A stretch of 64,000 nucleotides of DNA from Mesostigma viride (Eukaryota > Streptophyta > Mesostigmatophyceae > Mesostigmatales > Mesostigmataceae). Positions 33,501 to 40,666 of this stretch are shown piece by piece. The notes beneath the pieces were generated by a model. That model had not been told where the DNA came from and made no database searches. It worked only from the letters and a program-made list of their open reading frames with translations. The DNA lies in assembly GCA_009746045.1 (NCBI GenBank), contig RPFO01000359.1, positions 594,662 to 658,661 on the forward strand, in the 5' to 3' direction. Position numbers and translations under genes: made by a program. Each line of letters begins with the position of its first letter. Positions within the stretch are counted from its first letter, which is position 1.

Positions 33501-36500
33501 GCGGTTGGTATCGCGTGATTTCCACCGGTTGTGCGTTGACATGTGTTACTCATGCATTTCCCCCTATATTTGGTAGCACGCGGTTTCGCGTTAGTTAGGT
33601 GCAGACAGCTGCATGTAGACAAACATCTTGTTTAAGTCGGTCAATTAACTGTTCTTGACGCATCATGGTCCAAGTCGACCGACCTGTAGGGACCAGTAGA
33701 GCAATTGTCTAGGAGAAAGAGCGTGATCGCTGCAGAAGCCGCGTGGCAGCCGTGGCTGTACCTGTAGTACGACCTGCATATATATGGATATGGAAACACC
33801 TTATGACTTTCTGGCATGCTCTTACCCTCCACAGAATACGGCAATCCAGTGGCATTGATTACCGGAAGTACACTGCTATTTCTCGGCAGTTCCCCTATCG
33901 TATCTCCTCACAGGCATGGCGGAAGCGTTGTCGCATCAACACGCGCCATAACCATCACTGCAAGGATGACCATACTCTACGTCGCCTCCGGCGCTTACAG
34001 CGCACGCATTTGTCGCTTACCAACTCCACTCGCCCACACCCCGTAAGCACCCATCGCGTCATTTATGCCATTTACAACCGCAGGTACCCTCAGCGTATCT
34101 ACGTTGGCCAGACGCAACGGGATGCCTGGACGCGTTTTCAGGAACATGTCCGAGCGGCACGCCGCCTTCATATTGGCCGCCCTGCCGCCAACGACGACAC
34201 CCCCCTACATGGCGCCATGGCCCAATACGGGTGGTGGGATTGGCGAGTCGTCCCCTTGGAACATGTCCCCGGCACCTTTACCGGCGCCGCTTTTCGCAAA
34301 GCCGCAGGGCATCGGGAAACGTTTTGGAAACGAATGTTACATGCATTTCTGCCCCACGGTTTTTGCATTGAAGGCAAGAGTTTCAAAGCTCGGTCTCGCC
34401 GCCGCCCGCCTCCCCTCCGTCCCCGCCCTCTTATGTTCATCCGTGCCTGGCGTCTGAAGCACAATCTCCACCCATATCGCCCCTATCCCCCCAGCGTCAC
34501 CCCGGCCCCTCCACCTTCCACACATGTGTCCACCGATCCTTCCCTTTACTCCACCAGTCTCCGCTGCTTACGTCACATGTCTCGGCTTATGCAACGCGGC
34601 AACTTTCATGCATCCTATCTCGAAGCCTGCAGCTTGAAGAAGCTTACCAGCTTACACATTGCCGTCGGGTCGTGCTCCCCAGCTGATCTGCAAGTCCCCC
34701 GCTCCCATGCCACTAGTCTGCGAGGCCTTCTCTCACGTATCATTCGGCACCGTGTCAATGGGAATGCAGATGCACTGCGTCCGCGCCGTTTGCTGATCTC
34801 ACCTTTCATTCATGCTGCGATGGATGAGCTGTGTTTGCCACACATTCTGCATTTGCCGCAAGTGCAGGCTGCGATGCCGCTCGTGGTGCGCAACACTTTC
34901 GGCACTCCCATTGCCGCCTGGCATTACTCTCCCACCTTGGGACAAATGGTTTTCAGCAACGGGAAGGTCAGCCGCGATACAACGCCCACCGAGCTGGCCA
35001 CCATCTTGGCAGGGCCCTGCCCCTGCCAACAACAACGGTATTTCAAGTACCTTGATCCCACCTCACAGCACGTCATGACCGCTGACCTCAGCATCCTGCC
35101 GAGCCACACGCTTGTAGACCTTTTTGCCAAAGGCACCAAGTTTCGGCCGTGGGTCCAGCGCACGTGTGCCAAAGAGGTGAATGCACTGCTCTCCACATCA
35201 CTGCGCAAATTTTGCAATGCCATGAGCACGGACCTACAGCTTGCTCCCCTTGCCATGGAACCGTGGTTTCGCGCCGTCATTCACGAATGCAATGCACGTC
35301 TCACCAGGCTTGATTACCGTCTCCAGCAGGTCCACCGCACCACCTGGCTCAACACCACAGATAAAGCACTTCTTGACCACTTCAAGCAGGACTTTATCAT
35401 CACGTGTGTTGACAAGAGTGCCAACAACTTTGCTTTCATATGCAAGAAGCACTACCTTGCTACTTTGCAACACGAGTTGGCGTCCAGCCCTACCTATGTT
35501 CAGCGTGCACAGTCCACCGCCAGTATCACCGCTGCTCATCGGGCTTTTCTGCACAGCCAAAACATTTTTGCTCGGGCATTCCTTAAGCGGCAGCGACGCG
35601 CCACCACCACTACGTTCCCATATCTGTATCTCACTCTTAAGCTGCACAAAACTCCTGTTGCTTTGCGCACCATTGCTGCGTCGCATTCAGCCCCACTGAT
35701 GCCTCTCTCGAAACTCATCTGCCATGCTTTGAATGCTCTTCTCCCCGAAGCCAATGCATTATGGGTGGAGGTGCTGTCGAATGCCGGGTATGAATGCGCT
35801 GGTAGTTGGATCGTCATAGACTCAGCCCAAGTACGCCTACGCCTTGCCGCCCTTAGCCGTTCTAAGACAGCAGCAGAGAAACGTATACCTATGCCCATAG
35901 CCACCTATGATTTCACCACTCTATATACCACACTAGATTTGCACGATTTGAAAGCTCGTTTAGATAGCCTCCTTACTCGTCTGTATGCACGTAGGCCTCA
36001 CGGGCGCAACCACCTGCACGTGCGTGTTTCTCAGACCAAGCCCACGGCAACGTGGCTCTCAGGGATCGCGGCAGGTGCTATCGTGCGGGATGGTTATAAT
36101 TATATTATCACGAAGGCTGACCTTGTCCATTGGATCTCTTATCTTGTTGATAACACCTTCATCTGTTTTGCGGGCAATGTATACCAACAAGCTATCGGCA
36201 TCCCTATGGGCACTAACTGTGCCGGGCTCCTTGCAAACCTCTATCTATACACTTATGAGCTTGCATTCATGGAGAATCTCATTGCCTCAAACGATGATGT
36301 TCTCATCAGGCGTTTTATCCATACATGTCGATACATTGATGATGTCATCGCTTTCGACAACCCTGATTTCGCAACCCATTTGTATATCACCGCTGGTCTG
36401 CCTGGCATCTACCCGCAAGCGTCCCTCACATTAAAGCTCACGTCGGAGGATACTCATTGCAATTACCTCGATCTTAACATTACCCATAACAAGAAGGGCT

Positions 36501-39241
36501 GGCGTACGGCTATCTATGATAAGCGCAAGGATCCTAAATACCAACAAATTCCTTTTATTCGTTACCCCGATATTCACAGTCTCCTTTCCCACACAGCAAA
36601 ATATGGTGTTGTTCTTTCTCAGTTACATCGTTTTTCCCGTCTTTGTTCTTATCGTGTTGATTTCATCACGACTCTTGTTGAACTCTTGCAGCGTTTATTG
36701 GTCAAAGACTATGACCGAGCCATTATGCTCCGTCAAGTCCGATGTTTTTTGCAACGTCACCCACATCTGTTCGGTGCTGCCCCTTGGCACAAGCTCTACA
36801 AACAGGTCGTGGACCGGCTGGATCGCATAGTATCTCCGCACATCTGAACCCTGTGATGCCAGATCTCCTTTGCGGCCGTTCCGAGCTTGGCACTGGATTC
36901 GTTGTCCACATCGTCGCGTCGCTGCCGCAACACGATGTTTTCTGGCATCCGCGGGCTTTTGGTTCCCGCCGCACATTTGAAAGTGCTGTCCTCCGGCTTT
37001 TTGCCTTTGCACCGTGTGCAGTTCTTGGACGTTTGGAATCATGGCATGGCTAACGTGATGACTGACTAGCTAGACCTTTTCAGTGGTTTTCCATTTGCGG
37101 GTATTTCCTCGTAAATGGTGGGAGAGCGATCGCAGCAATGGTGCTCACCACTAGACACTCCCGGCCAGTTAGGCTAGAAACACACGCCCTGATCAAGCAT
37201 GCTGTTTCCGGCCCCACCGTCTAGGTCATCTAGTCGCTCCACACGTAAGCCAGCCATAATTTCAATGCACAAGGATACACATTTCCATCACCATTCATCT
37301 TCATCATCCTGAACGACTCGAAAACGCGGAAAAGATAACGGCAGGCTCGAGCTACCATGGTCCGGATTCTCCCGATTTCTGGCCTGCGCTGGTTGTCTCT
37401 TTGATATATGGATACTGTATTTGGATACTGGGTTGTTTATCAATTCTGGTTTTAATTTATTTAGTGTACCTGGTCAGTGTTTTTTTTAGTGGCGATACAC
37501 CGCCAAATGTGGCGGTGTGGCACTTTTTTTGGCAAAATGTGGCGGTGCCACCCACTTGGACAGGGCACCCAAGAAGCCACAATTTGGCCGTGCTGTTCTA
37601 CTTTGTAGTTTCGTTTCGCCACAGGGTGGCCGTGCCTGAAGTTCACTCTAGTACAGGCTACGCCACAATTGGCGGTGTCAGCCGGTCTTCCGGCCGGCGT
37701 TCCGCCACAAGCCTCCCTAGTACTAGAACTACTATGAGTATTACTATGACTGACTGACTTACTGACTGCATAGTGCATGTACGTAGAGCCCGGCCAAGTG
37801 CCAAGTGGCAAGTGGCCCGCTGCCAGAGACCAGAGTGCACTGTGCAGACTGCAGCTTGTGTGCATTTTCTGGCTTCAGCTGGCTGGCGGCCTGGCGGCTG
37901 GCGCCTCAGTTCCAGTCACTCGCCAGCCATACAGTTAACTGTACTGCATTGCATTGACTATGTGTTTCGACTTTCGGCACTTCAGTAATCGTTTTGTTAA
38001 GCAGTGGCTGTAGTGGTAATCGTTGTTGTTAATTTACCAAGTACGCCCGGCGCCGATGCCTGAGACGGAGACGCTCGCCCGCCTTGTGTACAGGCATTCA
38101 CGCCTTAAGTTGGGTTCGAGGTTTTTGGTCAACCCAACTTCAGGCGTGAACCCAACTTAAGGCGTGAATGATTCTAATAAATTCTACTAGTTTGAACTTA
38201 AGATAATTAAACATACTGTTCTGAACTACTTTGAACTTGGAATGCCAGTACGGCGCCGCGCCGCGCTGACCCCGCTGCCGGTAGGGTCATTTGCTGCACC
38301 AAAAAGCCAGCCCGCCACACGTGGCCGTGCCAAGCCCAATTTTAATTGGCTTAAAGCCACACATTGGCCGAGTAAACTGAAGTTTTCATAGTTCGAAACG
38401 CCACAAGTGGCCTAGCGCCACTAGTAACGAAAACCTTAAAAAAAACACTGTACCTGGTGTTGGCATGCCAACTCAGTGCTAAACTACTTTATGCACAATG
38501 ATGCAACTTGATGCTATAGTGACGTGCCACGATGTAACTTTATTAACTTCACCATTAGTCATGGGGTCAATAGGATTGCTCATTATGCCATGTTAACATG
38601 AACCATGGGTTACGTAATAGTGAAAACAGTAATCATGATGCTCCACTTGAAGTCTCCAACATGGTCATGTTTGGAATTTTATTGATCATACTTACAATAT
38701 ATGAAAAGAGACAACAAACGTGGAAGCATGGCACGCCGAGGCCGATAATATATGTGTGAAATATGAAAAGAGACAACATCTTTGGCAAGCATGATCATAT
38801 CATGCTTGCCAAACATATTAATGATATCGACCATGTCCAGAAACCATGTTTGCCAATGGTGCATTTAGGATACATTTGAAGCCGTGCAAATGTATCCTAA
38901 TCCGGTAAAACCACCCGCCCTTGGTGGACCTGTTTTTCCCGACGGGTTTGCGCCCTCGGATCCGGTACCATCGTCTCCTCCTGCGGGCCCTCTGTTTGAT
39001 CGCGGTAGAGCCTTTCCTTCGCCTCTTTGCCTGTGGCTTCCTGGACTGGGCCCGTGGCCAGGTCGTTCTTACGCAGCATAGGTATTACTGGGCCTTTCTG
39101 GGCCTTTTTCCTGACGGTGTGTGGGCCGATGTTTTCCTCACTGTAGATAGGCATGACAATGTCGAGGATGTGGCCCACTACCAGGCCTACCTGGATGTCC
39201 TGCTGGCCTCCCGTGGTACCTACCAGACGGATGGCCATTAG
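23001..39241 (+). CDS. Ty3-1 third ORF (split by TIR-1), unknown function
   Basis: The ATG at 23001 lies after the chromodomain stop. Coding runs to 24996 with frame changes near 23905 and 24240. It resumes at 38920 after TIR-1 and stops at 39241, about 770 codons. The layout is a globular start with Trp/Cys, a Pro/Ser/Thr-rich repetitive middle (TPSG motifs, 23520-24330) including a short helical 'MQAQIQSLTTAFGAFMAAQAQ' piece, and a globular end with 'WARGQ' and 'DVAHYQAYLDV'. There is no signal peptide, zinc knuckle or known envelope motif. The position is that of env, but the content is not envelope-like. It could be a second structural or movement-type protein. Removing TIR-1 plus one 3-bp TSD restores the frame exactly. 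Confidence 0.6.
25026..25775. other. Left subterminal region of TIR-1
   Basis: AT-rich with no convincing gene. CAATGAGACAACAT occurs twice in tandem (about 25165-25195); it loosely resembles the Penelope 3' terminus in reverse, but this is too short to assign. Confidence 0.4.
25776..27180. repeat. 8-bp minisatellite CAGCCACG with higher-order blocks
   Basis: About 1.4 kb built from CAGCCACG, with regular variants (CAGCAGCG, CAGCCACA) and a recurring CACCCTCCTTTCCAGCC spacer that marks roughly ten higher-order blocks. Long ORFs in all frames here arise from the repeat, because an 8-bp unit without stops encodes the same octapeptide in each frame. Confidence 0.9.
27252..27839 (-). CDS. Hypothetical Gln-rich protein
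   Basis: 195 codons on the minus strand. The N-part is Arg/Pro-rich with Cys and Trp. A predicted coiled coil, 'MREMQRAMENQSKKVEELGLQL', follows by residue pattern. Then comes a long polyglutamine run encoded by the CTG/CAG tract, then a basic His/Arg-rich tail. I do not recognise it. The coiled coil outside the repeat is the only hint that it is real; it may be a satellite-driven ORF. Confidence 0.3.
27388..27534. repeat. (CTG)n / (CAG)n trinucleotide repeat
   Basis: Long runs of CTG, interrupted by a few TTG and CAG units (27455-27500). On the minus strand the run encodes polyglutamine. Confidence 0.95.
28040..28990. repeat. GTGAAGAC minisatellite with an exact 149-bp higher-order period
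   Basis: The basic unit is GTGAAGAC, with variants GTGAAGCC and GTTCAGGT. The landmark CACGATACGG recurs at 28151, 28300, 28449, 28598 and 28747, exactly 149 bp apart. The flanks (27963-28040 and 28870-28990) carry degenerate units. Confidence 0.92.
29080..29390. repeat. Degenerate tandem repeat, unit about 90 bp
   Basis: Four imperfect units share 'GGATGTARAACAGT', a TTGAAGAAAT-type block and GTGGGCGGGG. No coding function was seen. Confidence 0.6.
29519..29564 (+). CDS. Short exon-like segment within TIR-1
   Basis: Preceded by a pyrimidine-rich tract ending TTTGCAG and followed by a donor-like GTATGG. It encodes a charged piece, 'ALAQREEAVRAGKL'. It may be an exon of a TIR-1 gene. No family assignment. 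Confidence 0.3.
30254..30296 (+). CDS. Short exon-like segment within TIR-1
   Basis: Lies between GTGTAG and GTGAGT and encodes a 14-residue piece beginning TIIFIRDRN. It may belong with the segment at 29519 and the ORF at 31789. The splice sites are the only evidence. Confidence 0.3.
30470..31440. repeat. GC-rich minisatellite (GGCGGGGC / CTGTCGACGG units)
   Basis: Units of roughly 40 bp join into longer blocks. The landmarks GGCATGCGG and TCGACGGGCGG recur throughout. Long ORFs on both strands here are products of base composition. Confidence 0.85.
31441..31874 (+). CDS. Hypothetical TIR-1 protein segment upstream of the 31789 ORF
   Basis: After the minisatellite the frame becomes non-repetitive and globular, with Trp/Tyr and 'YRFDAEGRPLFGVRL'. 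It then overlaps the next ORF in a different frame near a CTTTTTTC run (31842). A shift there would join the two into one protein. Not recognised. Confidence 0.4.
31789..33006 (+). CDS. Hypothetical TIR-1 protein, 405 codons
   Basis: Non-repetitive globular composition throughout, with a Trp-rich middle ('DTWHPWNTD', about 32305) and 'VVGKRGQPPHG'. A second half contains 'YHGRVAVVDTQNDMVAMYWG' (about 32700-32758, possibly a Tudor/SH3-like barrel by pattern). The C-terminus is basic and ends in an Asp run plus Cys. I do not recognise the family and see no DDE or zinc motif. It is the longest credible gene in TIR-1 outside P-1, so it is a candidate transposon-encoded or captured host protein. 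Confidence 0.5.
   Translation: MASGSGTFRPTPSSQTRPFFASQVPHAPEEVPEEWRPLPWPSRADISALREHDAAPEPPPTQEEHFMALVDAEAVRVTPLVDRVRHDGHTQQEWAAEDRAMAAKVAYLKRMQGVEKGSAVLYWHPSAGILCNSKLTWTPVLVGIIKEVVAKEDGGQPSIELFVYRAKHLHDTWHPWNTDIAQWPHPPTTAAHTVIITASDLVLTQVVGKRGQPPHGVSLGANKKLTKECLKALKEVPYDAEHPVVKWQDAECSKGIVGMAKACWEGVTLQVKSGSRNLVGQVVCHWASERVTSADGRTESRDGRYHGRVAVVDTQNDMVAMYWGARWEEDAVSCVPLHELEAQICGCPGVVVPALQAPDITLAEARLREMVPPSDVVAENNNAGASRRRKRALILADDDDDDDDC
33010..33420. repeat. Degenerate CTG-rich tract
   Basis: Irregular GCTGCTG / TGCTGC units follow the preceding stop. The tract is interrupted by the 75-bp palindromic element at 33207-33281. Confidence 0.75.
33207..33281. mobile_element. 75-bp palindromic mini-element
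   Basis: It starts TAGTA and ends TACTA. The 42-bp core (33224-33265) is self-complementary except for one pair and would form a long hairpin. It sits abruptly inside CTG-rich sequence, as a tiny foldback MITE would. No TSD can be assigned with certainty. Confidence 0.6.
33803..36847 (+). CDS. Penelope-like GIY-YIG endonuclease / reverse transcriptase
   Basis: The frame is open from 33743, but bases before 33791 are flanking DNA, so the ATG at 33803 is the likely start (about 1014 residues). With numbering from 33743, an N-terminal GIY-YIG nuclease has 'IYAIY' at 107-111, 'YVG' at 120-122 and the catalytic-type Arg at 126. The RT has a 'VDKSANN' loop near 554, 'LKLHKTP' near 633, 'YDFTTLYTTL' near 720, 'GIPMGTNCAG' near 818 and the catalytic YIDD at 864 (36332-36343). 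Classic Penelope elements carry GIY-YIG at the C-terminus; the N-terminal place marks the permuted Chlamys/Naiad-type branch. No stop or frameshift is visible, so the protein may be intact. Such proteins cut target DNA and copy the element RNA, and resemble telomerase RT. Confidence 0.92.
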   Translation: MTFWHALTLHRIRQSSGIDYRKYTAISRQFPYRISSQAWRKRCRINTRHNHHCKDDHTLRRLRRLQRTHLSLTNSTRPHPVSTHRVIYAIYNRRYPQRIYVGQTQRDAWTRFQEHVRAARRLHIGRPAANDDTPLHGAMAQYGWWDWRVVPLEHVPGTFTGAAFRKAAGHRETFWKRMLHAFLPHGFCIEGKSFKARSRRRPPPLRPRPLMFIRAWRLKHNLHPYRPYPPSVTPAPPPSTHVSTDPSLYSTSLRCLRHMSRLMQRGNFHASYLEACSLKKLTSLHIAVGSCSPADLQVPRSHATSLRGLLSRIIRHRVNGNADALRPRRLLISPFIHAAMDELCLPHILHLPQVQAAMPLVVRNTFGTPIAAWHYSPTLGQMVFSNGKVSRDTTPTELATILAGPCPCQQQRYFKYLDPTSQHVMTADLSILPSHTLVDLFAKGTKFRPWVQRTCAKEVNALLSTSLRKFCNAMSTDLQLAPLAMEPWFRAVIHECNARLTRLDYRLQQVHRTTWLNTTDKALLDHFKQDFIITCVDKSANNFAFICKKHYLATLQHELASSPTYVQRAQSTASITAAHRAFLHSQNIFARAFLKRQRRATTTTFPYLYLTLKLHKTPVALRTIAASHSAPLMPLSKLICHALNALLPEANALWVEVLSNAGYECAGSWIVIDSAQVRLRLAALSRSKTAAEKRIPMPIATYDFTTLYTTLDLHDLKARLDSLLTRLYARRPHGRNHLHVRVSQTKPTATWLSGIAAGAIVRDGYNYIITKADLVHWISYLVDNTFICFAGNVYQQAIGIPMGTNCAGLLANLYLYTYELAFMENLIASNDDVLIRRFIHTCRYIDDVIAFDNPDFATHLYITAGLPGIYPQASLTLKLTSEDTHCNYLDLNITHNKKGWRTAIYDKRKDPKYQQIPFIRYPDIHSLLSHTAKYGVVLSQLHRFSRLCSYRVDFITTLVELLQRLLVKDYDRAIMLRQVRCFLQRHPHLFGAAPWHKLYKQVVDRLDRIVSPHI
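36848..37403 (+). other. P-1 3' UTR
   Basis: Non-coding and shared with P-2 (54270-54681 plus 57019-57174) and the last part of P-3. The terminal bases CTGGTTGTCTCYTTG are conserved in all copies, including the micro-insertions. A perfect hammerhead core was not found. Confidence 0.8.
37475..38450. mobile_element. hAT-type non-autonomous element (MITE)
   Basis: 976 bp with inverted termini CAGTGTTTTTTTTA at both ends and an exact 8-bp TSD, TACCTGGT (37467-37474 and 38451-38458). The 8-bp TSD with CAGTG termini is diagnostic of hAT. There is no transposase. The subterminal regions are rich in GCCAC/GTGGC motifs, and a 23-bp inverted repeat lies inside (38095-38117 / 38148-38170). Confidence 0.9.
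38095..38170. repeat. 23-bp perfect inverted repeat inside the hAT MITE
   Basis: The arms 38095-38117 and 38148-38170 are exact reverse complements, with a 30-nt loop. A partial copy of the right arm (AACCCAACTT..GGCGTGAA) lies in the loop. Confidence 0.85.
38451..38887. other. Right subterminal region of TIR-1
   Basis: AT-rich with no gene. It contains a perfect 15-bp hairpin with a 3-nt loop (38781-38813) and an extra TAGGATACATTTGA next to the right terminal repeat. Confidence 0.6.
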
Positions 39242-39604
39242 ATAGAGGGCCTTATAGGCCCGACCTGAGGGTGTTGTCCCTCCGGTATGTAGAGTCGCCC
39301 TCATATTCAGAGGCCAGTTGGTTGACTGTTCTTGGTCCTTGGCGCCGATGTGTTTACTCTGTGTGTCCTGCCCAGTGCCGTTCCCCCCCGGCCAGGACTC
39401 CGTTCCAGGCAGTTAGGGGAACCTCCCACCAGGCTTGGTGCTGGCTAACCCTACACCACCCGGCGTGGTGGTGGAGACCGTGTGAACTATTGGTGTTTTG
39501 TATCTGGGATGGTCTATCGATTGTGTTGGTGTGTGTTGGGTGCATTAGGTTTTTCCTACCCCTTCGTTTCCTCCCAGTGCGTAGGGAGAGGGCTCCCTAC
39601 CTTT

Positions 39605-39617
39605 GTGGGGGGGGAGG
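39605..39617 (+). promoter_or_regulatory. Polypurine tract of Ty3-1
   Basis: A G-rich purine run ending GGGGAGG lies immediately before the 3' LTR. It is the expected plus-strand primer. The stretch 39242-39604 before it is untranslated with no feature seen. Confidence 0.75.
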
Positions 39618-40195
39618 TGTTACGTCGCGTAACAATTCGTTGTAGTTACGGACGTAAATTAGGTCTTTTGCCTCAGTTGTCCCTAGGTTTACGTTTAGGC
39701 TCCTACCGGGACATTATTGTCTTCGTAACAGTACTGTGGTACATTGGGTGCCGTTGGGCGCCGCGCCGCGTACTTTACTAGTGGTCCTGATCCTTTGGTA
39801 GAATGTAGTGGACCAGCGTGCATCAGTAGATGTAGTGGACCAGCGTGCATCTGTAGGCGAGGGCCGCATGTCGGCCCGAGCGTGTTGGACCGTTGGTGAC
39901 CATTTATGCGTGTTCTACCCCTTGTGTGTGCACTCGGCGTGTGTTAAATGAATTAACACATATAGGCCAAGTGGGTCACGGCAGTGTAGTTGTGTTTCCT
40001 TCCTCTTTTCCTGGAGTAAACGGGTTTTGGTAAATGGTTGTATGGCGTATTATAGTAACACATACGTTAATGCATTGAGATCAGCTCCGTCACGTTCGTC
40101 TTTCGCCAGAGGTTTGAGTAGAGGAGGCCTGACCAGTTTAGGTAGTATCAGGCCCATTAGAGGTAGAGGCGGAGGTAGATATCCGCGGCGTAACA
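39618..40195 (+). repeat. 3' LTR of Ty3-1
   Basis: Starts TGTTAC and ends GTAACA, followed by the TSD copy AAGCC. Near-identical to 8235-8809. Confidence 0.93.
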
Positions 40196-40666
40196 AAGCC
40201 ATGCCATAGCTCTTGTATAGCCATGATGATCTTCCCCCTCACAGGCATGCTCCCCCCTTACCCGGGCATAGCGTGATAGACCATGAGGGTGCGGGTGCCC
40301 TGGTGCACCTAGAGCAAGTGTTGTTTACATTCCCACCCTTGCAGGAAGTAGCTTAGAATGTATTATAGGCTCATATGCCCCTTCTCTCATATGCCCTTCT
40401 CTCATATGCCCCTTCTCTCATATGAAGAATGCTCATAACTTTTGATTCCGGGCATGAAATTTGGTCGGGTAAATAGCAACAGACTCGCCTTTTGATGACG
40501 AACACGCTGATCTAATTTTTGGCAGCCATCGCCCAGGATTTCGAAAGTTATCGCCAGCGGCCTGCCCAGCAGATATCGCTATTTTTCTGCACGATATGGC
40601 GGCACCACGCACGTGAGCCGTGCGCCTGCGCCCCCTGCCATCGTCTAGGTGCTATTAAACGTAGCC

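Larger units (their letters stand above)
33791..37403 (+). mobile_element. P-1: Penelope-like element with N-terminal GIY-YIG
   Basis: An 11-bp TSD, ATATATGGATA, flanks it (33780-33790 and 37404-37414). The 3.6 kb holds one long ORF and a 555-bp 3' UTR (36848-37403) ending CTGGTTGTCTCTTTG. The 3' UTR is repeated in P-2 and P-3. No long terminal repeat is attached to this copy. It is inserted within TIR-1. Confidence 0.85.
24997..38916. mobile_element. TIR-1: 13.9-kb element with 29-bp terminal inverted repeats
   Basis: Perfect 29-bp inverted repeats starting GGGTGGTTTTACCGGATTAG lie at 24997-25025 and 38888-38916. A 3-bp TSD, GCC, flanks them (24994-24996 and 38917-38919). Extra copies of AGGATACATTTGA sit just inside both ends. 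The 3-bp TSD is typical of CACTA/EnSpm and PIF/Harbinger groups, but the termini are not CACTA and no transposase was recognised. Inside are minisatellites, several exon-like pieces, the ORF at 31789, P-1, a hAT MITE and a 75-bp palindrome. Confidence 0.8.
8235..40195 (+). mobile_element. Ty3-1: Ty3/gypsy LTR retrotransposon with chromodomain, heavily nested
   Basis: LTRs of 575 bp (8235-8809) and 578 bp (39618-40195) begin TGTTAC and end GTAACA. They differ mainly by three small indels. A 5-bp TSD, AAGCC, flanks the pair (8230-8234 and 40196-40200). Order: 5' LTR, primer site, leader ORF, gag, protease, RT/RNase H, integrase, chromodomain, third ORF, purine tract, 3' LTR. About 21 kb of the 32 kb is later insertions: 9863-11808, 14182-17671, 20951-22694 and 24997-38916. 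Subtracting these leaves roughly 10.8 kb, at the large end for the superfamily. Frameshifts in pol make it non-autonomous now, yet the LTRs are very similar, so both the element and its guests are recent. Confidence 0.93.

Noticed and set aside
37185-37245. Hammerhead-like CTAGATGA...GGAAAC on the minus strand of the P-1 3' UTR
   Set aside because: An extra base interrupts the core and stem II is weak; not a proper hammerhead core. Infernal with the hammerhead models would settle it.
38900-39617. Separate gene at 38921-39241
   Set aside because: It is the continuation of the Ty3-1 third ORF after TIR-1.
39618-40195. Solo LTR
   Set aside because: It pairs with 8235-8809 through the AAGCC TSD and the preceding purine tract.
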